Part shown: piece by piece, positions 1 to 4,238 of the stretch
How the letters are laid out: each line of letters begins with the position of its first letter
Numbering within the stretch: the stretch's first letter is position 1
Assembly (NCBI GenBank): GCA_018304285.1
Contig: JAGVWL010000024.1
Location: 1-6,110 of the forward strand
Length of the DNA: 6,110 nt
Direction of reading: 5' to 3'
DNA from: Microcaldota archaeon
GTDB taxonomy: Archaea; Micrarchaeota; Micrarchaeia; Norongarragalinales; Norongarragalinaceae
Translations under genes and position numbers: made by a program
Notes under the pieces: model-generated
The model's input: the letters and a program-made list of their open reading frames with translations, nothing else
What the model was told of the DNA's origin: nothing
Database searches by the model: none

Positions 1-503
1 AGCCTTTGCAAGGCCGGTTTTCCTCTCACGAAAATCCGGTAATATTTCTTGCCTCCGATAGTCCTGTCGCCAAAGGCGAATGGCACTGCCATCCTGGACA
101 AAAGGAAAGAGACGCCGGTCCGCAAGTCTATGCTTGCGGTGGTGAATTCAACATCATTCTTGGAGAACGAGCCATCCCCGATAAAGTATGCTCGAAGGAA
201 AGATGCAATACAGTCGTTCGAAGCCGAAATTATGGCTTGTGGAATTCTTTTCGTGCTTGCATTTCCGTCAGCCCCGATGCCCTTCATATACTCGATTACC
301 GCTCTGCTGGAGAGAAGGACGTTAGGAGTCTTGTCTTTTTGCCTTTCAACCCTGGTGCTTGCGCCAAAAAGTTTTTGGGACAATTCTGCAAATCTTGAAA
401 GCAGTTTTTCGTCGGAGTTCGTGAATACTAACGTCCTGTTTCCACGCAAATATCCTTCCGCGATAAAGAGGCCGAGAAATTCTGCCAGCTCGGAAGTCAT
501 TCT
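1..503 (-). other. LAGLIDADG (DOD) homing endonuclease domain within the AtpA intein, partial
   Basis: This domain would cut intein-free atpA alleles at the insertion site and so promote intein homing. The first LAGLIDADG helix is LAEFLGLFIAEGYL (residues 456-469 of the AtpA precursor), with acid E466 (codon 456-458). The second is FLRAYFIGDGSF (552-563), with acid D560 (codon 174-176). Block D is seen as STKRIPQAI (533-541), carrying the family's usual Lys before I-P. After the second helix comes a TTAS..L...VSFLLSRM segment, typical of the second half-domain. Both motif acids are present and no stop or frameshift interrupts the visible part, so the enzyme may be active. The last part of the second half-domain is cut off by the window edge. 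Confidence 0.9.
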
Positions 504-1853
504 TGTTGGAATAGTCACTTCAGCTCCTCGTCTGTCCCCCCTTACGAGCTTGATTGCCGGAAGCGGCATTTTATAATACCCGTAAACCCGCTTTACTTGT
601 TTCAACGTCGGAAGGTTTATGCCGCTGGAAAGCCTTTTCACCTCGCCAATTGTAAATCCTAGCTCGCTCGCAACAGCCTTCGTTCCTATGTTTTTGACCC
701 TGTTTCTGACTATTTGCTTAATTTCCGCGCGGATTTCCGGTTCGACTGCCCTCAGAGTTTCCAACTGATAAATATCGAATTCAGCTTTGCTTTCAAGTTC
801 TGGCAGTTTTCTAGCCGTAGCTATAAACTCGCCAGTAGTGAGGGCTTGTGCTGGAGTTTCGATAACCTGCAATTCTGGAGTTATTTTGAAGAGCTTGTGC
901 ACTGGGGTTACTTCGAGAATCCTCCCGCTTCTGGTCTTGATTCTCAAAAGCTTGTCGCTTTTACCCTTGTAAACCGCCGTAGCCTTGGCTTTCCTGATTT
1001 CGCCGACTGAAAGCGAGAGCACTTCCAGCGGTTGGTAAAGCTCTATTATTTCCTCAAAAGCGTTTTTCTTTACTACGCCTTTCTTTTGAGCGCGCTCGTA
1101 TAGCTCCTCCATCGTGATGAGATCACCATCTGCAAGTAATATTGGCGTCCTCCCTGAAACGCACTTCCCGCTCCCAAAGGGACCCGGGATTGCCGCCGCC
1201 CCGCCCATTGCGACGGGAAAGAACGTGTCGATAATGCGCATTCCCGTCACCAGCGGCTGGTCGAACGGCTTTTTGCTTTTGAACGGGCGCGGAGTGCGCA
1301 CCGGCCACTTTTGCATCATCGTCAGCTTGTGCCCGCCGACTATTGCGATGGTTTCTTCGACAGTAAATTTTCCTTCCTTGATTTCCTCGATTTTCCCTTC
1401 GACTTTCGGGGGCACGAGAATTTTGTGAATGATGTTTTTCTCCTGCACTTCGCCTATGCAGTCTCCGCCCTTGACGTGCTCGCCTTTTTTCGCAGTTGCC
1501 TTGAAATCCCACTTCGTCTTGCGGTTTATTGACGGGATGTTCACGCCTCGCGCTATGAAAATACCTGTTTTCTCTCGGATTACGTCGAGCGGGCGCTGGG
1601 TTCCGTCGAAAATGCCTGAAAGCAAGCCGGGGCCGAGCTCGAGTTCGAGTTGCGCGCCCGTTCCATTAACAACGTCTCCGGGCTTCAAGCCCGACGTTTC
1701 CTCGTAAACCTGGATGGATGCGCGGTCTTCCTTCAACGCTATGATTTCGCCGTTGAGTTCCTGCTTTCCGACTTTCACGACCTCGTTGATTTGGCTTCCC
1801 CTCATTCCGCTCGCGATGATGAGCGGGCCCGAAATCTTTGCAATCTCACCCAT
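1..1853 (-). CDS. atpA: A-type ATP synthase catalytic subunit A, interrupted by an intein, 3'-partial
   Basis: Catalytic subunit of the A1 head; three copies alternate with subunit B and hydrolyse or make ATP. The ATG at 1853 begins MGEIAKISGPLIIASGM. The N-terminal beta-barrel covers about residues 1-75. The A-type-specific non-homologous region is about 115-195 (KKGEHVKGGDCIGEVQE, then QKWPVRTPRP). The nucleotide-binding domain starts near 196 with PLVTGMRIIDTFFPVAMGG, leading to the P-loop GPFGSGK at 224-230 (1164-1184). In a normal subunit A this is followed by TV; here residue 231 is the Cys of an intein. The frame stays open for 617 codons plus two bases to the window edge, so the precursor is uninterrupted as far as visible. 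The C-extein, with the Walker B and C-terminal helical domains, is outside the window. A likely ribosome-binding site, AGGGTG, lies 9 nt upstream. Until the intein is removed the P-loop is split, so the precursor should be catalytically inactive. Confidence 0.96.
   Translation of the reverse strand, partial: MGEIAKISGPLIIASGMRGSQINEVVKVGKQELNGEIIALKEDRASIQVYEETSGLKPGDVVNGTGAQLELELGPGLLSGIFDGTQRPLDVIREKTGIFIARGVNIPSINRKTKWDFKATAKKGEHVKGGDCIGEVQEKNIIHKILVPPKVEGKIEEIKEGKFTVEETIAIVGGHKLTMMQKWPVRTPRPFKSKKPFDQPLVTGMRIIDTFFPVAMGGAAAIPGPFGSGKCVSGRTPILLADGDLITMEELYERAQKKGVVKKNAFEEIIELYQPLEVLSLSVGEIRKAKATAVYKGKSDKLLRIKTRSGRILEVTPVHKLFKITPELQVIETPAQALTTGEFIATARKLPELESKAEFDIYQLETLRAVEPEIRAEIKQIVRNRVKNIGTKAVASELGFTIGEVKRLSSGINLPTLKQVKRVYGYYKMPLPAIKLVRGDRRGAEVTIPTRMTSELAEFLGLFIAEGYLRGNRTLVFTNSDEKLLSRFAELSQKLFGASTRVERQKDKTPNVLLSSRAVIEYMKGIGADGNASTKRIPQAIISASNDCIASFLRAYFIGDGSFSKNDVEFTTASIDLRTGVSFLLSRMAVPFAFGDRTIGGKKYYRIFVRGKPALQR
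570..734 (-). other. Helix-turn-helix-like segment inserted in the intein
   Basis: AtpA precursor residues about 374-428 lie between the N-terminal splicing half and the first LAGLIDADG helix. The core TKAVASELGFTIGEVKRL has the helix-turn-helix rhythm: a helix with the A-x-E-L-G turn, followed by a recognition-like helix (TIGEVKRLSSG). It is followed by NLPTLKQVKRVYGYY, resembling the third helix of XRE/Cro-like folds. A basic segment (EIKQIVRNRVKN) precedes it. Its likely role is extra DNA contact during target recognition by the endonuclease. As I recall it, the Pyrococcus VMA intein has only about 30 residues between its splicing half and its endonuclease, so this region looks like an insertion. 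The fold is inferred from pattern only; it was not compared with a profile. Confidence 0.6.
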
Positions 1854-1862
1854 TTCCAAACA

Positions 1863-1868
1863 CACCCT
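1863..1868 (-). promoter_or_regulatory. Probable ribosome-binding site of atpA
   Basis: The minus strand reads AGGGTG, containing the archaeal GGTG core, 9 nt before the ATG at 1853. A GTG further downstream in this leader is in another frame that stops after five codons, so ATG 1853 is the only reasonable start. Confidence 0.6.
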
Positions 1869-1919
1869 TTTTTTCTCGTCAGCTTTGATTTTTCATCTTC
1901 GAGCTTTTCCTCGATTTTT

Positions 1920-2237
1920 TTATTTCGCGGTCAAGTCTATGCCTATCGCCTTTTTGACCATGGCGCTTATGCTCTCCCCGCCGGCCTGCGTCTTGCCGCT
2001 CTTTCCGGGAATCGAAGTCACGATTGGCTTGGTGCTGGCTTCTATCCTCTTTCGCGTTTTCAGCGAGAGCGAAGGGACGAGGTCTTCGTCGAGTATTATG
2101 AGCCCGACTTCCTCGGCGTCCATGAGCGAGTTGAGCTTGGCGTCTGCATTTTCGGCAGTGCATTCTGCCGTAATCTTTACTCCCGCGAGCTTGAAGCCCA
2201 CGAGCGTCTCTGGAAAGCCGATTGCAGCAATCTCCAT
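1920..2237 (-). CDS. atpF: A-type ATP synthase subunit F (central stalk)
   Basis: Small central-stalk subunit that binds subunit D and couples ATP turnover to rotation. The protein is 105 residues with a Rossmann-like alternating pattern. The N-terminal MEIAAIGFPETLVGFKLAGV closely fits the family opening (M-x-I-x-V-I-G-x-x-x-T-x-x-G-F-x-L-A-G). A mid strand LIILDEDLV and the segment TKPIVTSIPGKSG follow, also family-like, and the C-terminal helix ends KKAIGIDL. An in-frame ATG two codons upstream (2243) would add MK. I chose 2237 because the family alignment begins there and GTGA at 2244-2247 stands 6 nt before it, whereas the same GTGA would abut the 2243 ATG. The gene lies between atpC and atpA. 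A 66-nt gap to atpA, the longest in the visible operon, follows it. Confidence 0.93.
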   Translation of the reverse strand: MEIAAIGFPETLVGFKLAGVKITAECTAENADAKLNSLMDAEEVGLIILDEDLVPSLSLKTRKRIEASTKPIVTSIPGKSGKTQAGGESISAMVKKAIGIDLTAK

Positions 2238-2243
2238 TTTCAT

Positions 2244-2247
2244 TCAC
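2244..2247 (-). promoter_or_regulatory. Probable ribosome-binding site of atpF
   Basis: GTGA on the minus strand lies 6 nt before the ATG at 2237 and directly next to the alternative ATG at 2243. The spacing favours 2237 as the start. Confidence 0.5.
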
Positions 2248-2263
2248 GACTTTTTTTGTGCAT

Positions 2264-3271
2264 TTACGCGTTTATGGCGAAAACGTACTGCCCGAGCTCT
2301 TGCTTAAGCCCGAAGGCGTTGGCATACGCTATTTTTCGCAAATTTGAAACTTCCACTTTCTTGAGGTATACGAACCCTATTGCCGTGGCGAAGCTCATGA
2401 CGCTCATTTTCGTCAAGGCGAGGATTGAGTTGACTGTCTTTCGTTCGAGCGCGATTTCCAACAGCGCCAGCGATTCCTTCGCTTTAGCCGCCTGTTCGGG
2501 TGTAAGCGAGAATGCGAGCGCAGCTTGCTTTACCGCCTCGTCGAAATCCTGGGCTTGCAGAATCTTCGCTATCGCCCCGTTCTTGTAGACGACGAATTTT
2601 TCGGCGTTTTTCACGCCTTCCTTTTTGAGCCGCAGTACTGCCATGGCGTTTTCGAACGCAAGCTGCTGTTCCACTATCTTGCGAGTGAGCGGGTCGCTCG
2701 CGTTTTTCGCGAGCAGGACGAGTTGCCTCGCCCGTTCGGCGTCGATTTCCGCAATCGCGCCCTTCAAATCTGGCTTCTTGGCCAGTTCCCGCGCCGCGGC
2801 CTTGAATCTCCTCGACCCCCACTTTGAAGCTGCGAATTCCAGGGCTTCTCCGAGGGTTTTGGCCGCAATGAGCTTGGCGTAAAAATTTTCGAAGCTTTTT
2901 CCAGTGGGCATGAGCTCTTCCCTCGCGATTTCCTGGCCCAAGTGTTTTTTCGAGAAAACGAGCTTGAGGTTTTGCGCGTCCCACTCCGAGGCGAGCATCG
3001 CGAACAAAACCTTCCCCTTGGCCGGAAGGATTTTTGAAAGCTTTGCAATCACGCGCGCTTGGTTGCTGTGAAGGGCAACGTCTATCCTGTGCACGCCCGA
3101 ATGGTTTTTCGAAGCTTCGACCAAATCCTGCTTGTACGGCGTCTGCTCCAAAAGCGCGGTGACTTCGTCGAGGGTTTTCACTTGCATGAGCTCGCGAAAC
3201 GCGTTTTCGTCGAGCAGGTTGCTCCTCATTCCCTTGATGCGCGCGTTTGCGTACGCGTAACCCAAATCCAT
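2264..3271 (-). CDS. atpC: A-type ATP synthase subunit C (rotor socket, AC39/d family)
   Basis: Subunit C (AC39/vacuolar d family) is the funnel-shaped socket that connects the central stalk to the membrane ring. The product is all-helical and 335 residues from the ATG at 3271, or 339 from the GTG at 3283; both suit the family. Support includes the N-terminal YAYANARIKGMRSNLL, a central WDAQNLKLVFSKKH (residues 101-114 counting from the GTG) and a C-terminal helix pair ending near VYLKKVEVSNLRKIAYAN, which resembles the LLAKENEVRNLRIIARGK-like end of archaeal homologues. I prefer the ATG at 3271: GTGA at 3280-3283 lies 8 nt before it as a possible ribosome-binding site, whereas nothing SD-like precedes the GTG. 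The two starts are separated only by an A-rich run (KKK). The GTG start would overlap the atpE stop. The gene is followed 26 nt later by atpF. The family call is firm; the start is moderate. Confidence 0.94.
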   Translation of the reverse strand: MDLGYAYANARIKGMRSNLLDENAFRELMQVKTLDEVTALLEQTPYKQDLVEASKNHSGVHRIDVALHSNQARVIAKLSKILPAKGKVLFAMLASEWDAQNLKLVFSKKHLGQEIAREELMPTGKSFENFYAKLIAAKTLGEALEFAASKWGSRRFKAAARELAKKPDLKGAIAEIDAERARQLVLLAKNASDPLTRKIVEQQLAFENAMAVLRLKKEGVKNAEKFVVYKNGAIAKILQAQDFDEAVKQAALAFSLTPEQAAKAKESLALLEIALERKTVNSILALTKMSVMSFATAIGFVYLKKVEVSNLRKIAYANAFGLKQELGQYVFAINA

Positions 3272-3279
3272 TTTTTTTT

Positions 3280-3283
3280 TCAC
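3280..3283 (-). promoter_or_regulatory. Probable ribosome-binding site of atpC overlapping the atpE stop
   Basis: GTGA on the minus strand contains the atpE stop TGA and stands 8 nt (all A) before the ATG at 3271. It is a short match to the GGTGATC-type archaeal signal, so weak on its own. It favours the ATG at 3271 over the GTG at 3283 and suggests translational coupling of C to E. Confidence 0.45.
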
Positions 3284-3936
3284 TTTCTTTTCGTTTTCTT
3301 TGCCGTTCTGCTGGCCTTGCTTTTTTCTTTCGTCCCGCCCGCGCGTTTGGCGTGCGTTTGCGCGCTTTCGCCCTGCCGGCCGAACAGGTGTTCGAACGCC
3401 TTTTGCTTGAGCTTTTCCTCGTTTTCCTCGAGCAAGGCTTCGAAAGTGTTGTTGATTTGAATCGAGCCGTCGGCTTTAGCAGCGATTACGCCGCCTATCG
3501 TGCCGATCGCTTCCCCGACGCGTCCGTGCTTTGCGGCGAGCTTCTTGTCTTTCGCATTCGCCTTGAGCAAGAATTCCTTTTCCCCGAGGGCGCGAATGGC
3601 TTGCGCGGCTAGCGAATCAAAAATCTTTTCGTAATGCCCGCTTTTCGCTATTTCCTCGAGCTCGCGCTTGGTTTCATGCAAAACGCTTTCCACGGCTTCT
3701 TCCTTTGCTTCGCTTTCAATGCGCTTTGCCTGCAGCAAGGCCGATGCCTTCAGCTCTACGGCCATTTCCTTCGCCCGCGCTTCGCCGTGCCTGCGGTTTT
3801 CCTCGACGACGGCCTTCGCTTTGGTTCGGGCTTCGCCGAGGATTTTTTCCTTTTCCCGTTCGGTTTCAGCGGTTATGGCTCGCGCTTGCTTTTCCGCCTC
3901 GTCCAGCACTTCCTGCTTCAGTTTTTCCAAAGTCAT
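3280..3936 (-). CDS. atpE: A-type ATP synthase subunit E (peripheral stalk)
   Basis: Peripheral stalk subunit of 218 residues that holds the catalytic head against rotation; in this family it pairs with subunit H. Residues 1 to about 100 are a long, highly charged helix (LEKLKQEVLDEAEKQARAI and onward) suited to coiled-coil pairing. Residues about 100-186 form the globular C-terminal domain that binds the head, with the family signature GGVIAAKADGSIQINNTFEA at 148-167 and a final HLFG near 186. The family domain normally ends about there; here a 32-residue basic tail follows (187-218, 12 Lys/Arg and 2 acidic residues). The ATG at 3936 is preceded by GGAGG at 3948-3952. The stop codon at 3280-3282 lies within the GTGA that may act as the ribosome-binding site of atpC. 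Arginine codons are mostly CGN (11 of 14), typical of the operon and unlike the atpA intein. Confidence 0.95.
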   Translation of the reverse strand: MTLEKLKQEVLDEAEKQARAITAETEREKEKILGEARTKAKAVVEENRRHGEARAKEMAVELKASALLQAKRIESEAKEEAVESVLHETKRELEEIAKSGHYEKIFDSLAAQAIRALGEKEFLLKANAKDKKLAAKHGRVGEAIGTIGGVIAAKADGSIQINNTFEALLEENEEKLKQKAFEHLFGRQGESAQTHAKRAGGTKEKSKASRTAKKTKRK

Positions 3937-3947
3937 GCTTATCGCTT

Positions 3948-3952
3948 CCTCC
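3948..3952 (-). promoter_or_regulatory. Ribosome-binding site of atpE
   Basis: The minus strand reads GGAGG, 11 nt before the ATG at 3936, in the 42-nt gap after atpK. The spacing is slightly long but supports this start. Confidence 0.7.
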
Positions 3953-3978
3953 GTTTTTCAGCGCGGCAAAACGCTTTT

Positions 3979-4206
3979 TCAAGCCATTTTGCCGAGCAGG
4001 AAGAACGCGATTACGAAACCAAGGATTACGATGGTTTCGGGCAAAGCAAGCATGATCAAAACCTGCCCTTCCTTGCCTTCTTTTTCGGCCATCAGGCCGA
4101 GTCCTGCTGCTCCTATGCTCGACTGTGCGAGTCCGGTTCCCAACGCGGCCAGTCCGACCGCGAGTCCGGCGCCGACTGCAATCAAGCCAGGTCCAAAGTC
4201 TACCAT
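3979..4206 (-). CDS. atpK: A-type ATP synthase subunit K (proteolipid, c-ring)
   Basis: A 75-residue proteolipid that forms the rotating ion-carrying ring in the membrane. Two hydrophobic hairpin helices are visible: about residues 6-39, rich in Gly and Ala, and about 48-72. They are joined by the charged loop EKEGKEG (41-47). The ion-binding carboxylate is E57 in the motif LALPETIVILGF of helix 2. Q28 of helix 1 and T58 are in positions that can serve as extra cation ligands. This is the simple one-hairpin form rather than the duplicated four-helix form of some archaea. The ATG at 4206 follows a strong ribosome-binding site. It sits between atpI (32 nt upstream) and atpE (42 nt downstream). 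No cleavable signal peptide is evident; helix 1 itself would direct membrane insertion. Confidence 0.96.
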   Translation of the reverse strand: MVDFGPGLIAVGAGLAVGLAALGTGLAQSSIGAAGLGLMAEKEGKEGQVLIMLALPETIVILGFVIAFFLLGKMA

Positions 4207-4215
4207 TTCACTTTA

Positions 4216-4222
4216 CACCTCC
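4216..4222 (-). promoter_or_regulatory. Ribosome-binding site of atpK
   Basis: The minus strand reads GGAGGTG, a near-perfect match to the archaeal anti-Shine-Dalgarno, 9 nt before the ATG at 4206. It is the strongest such site in the window, fitting a ring subunit needed in many copies per complex. Confidence 0.85.
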
Positions 4223-4238
4223 AAAAACATTGCGCTCT

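Larger units (their letters stand above)
1..1163 (-). other. Intein in the AtpA P-loop (Hint splicing domain plus endonuclease), C-terminal part off-window
   Basis: Protein-splicing element that excises itself from AtpA and ligates the exteins. It begins at Cys231 (codon 1161-1163), right after Lys230 of GPFGSGK. Block A reads CVSGRTPILLADG (231-243). Block B, the penultimate-step helper motif TxxH, is TPVH at 316-319 (897-908) within SGRILEVTPVHKLF. Both agree with the Hint fold, and VTPVHKLF matches my recollection of the Thermoplasma VMA intein at the same P-loop site. 387 intein residues are visible; blocks F and G (expected HN, then a nucleophile, probably Thr) lie beyond coordinate 1. 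Domain order after the splicing half is an HTH-like segment, then a LAGLIDADG endonuclease. Arginine codons are AGA/AGG in 23 of 31 cases versus 1 of 9 in the N-extein, and sampled GC is lower (27/60 and 29/60 at 661-720 and 241-300, against 37/60 at 1201-1260 and 40/60 at 3481-3540). Block A has Arg at intein position 5, where many inteins have Asp. Confidence 0.95.

Noticed and set aside
1123..1512. Minus-strand open frame of 129 codons overlapping atpA in another frame
   Set aside because: It is an out-of-frame shadow of subunit A, rich in Arg and low in hydrophobic order; the recognised AtpA frame explains the same bases.
1164..1853. Reading the N-extein alone as a truncated or broken atpA pseudogene
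   Set aside because: The frame continues without a stop through the junction into an intein with intact block A and block B, exactly at a known P-loop insertion site.
1899..1914. Short inverted repeat TCGAG-N6-CTCGA followed on the plus strand by a run of T, resembling a terminator
   Set aside because: The stem is only 5 bp and the T-run lies on the strand with no genes. On the transcribed minus strand the hairpin is followed by mixed sequence, so it is unlikely to stop the operon.
1650..2588. A long plus-strand open frame of 312 codons, and other plus-strand frames of 100-250 codons across the window
   Set aside because: They lie antisense to clearly recognised ATP synthase genes and show no family motif. 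Such frames are expected opposite GC-biased third-codon positions.
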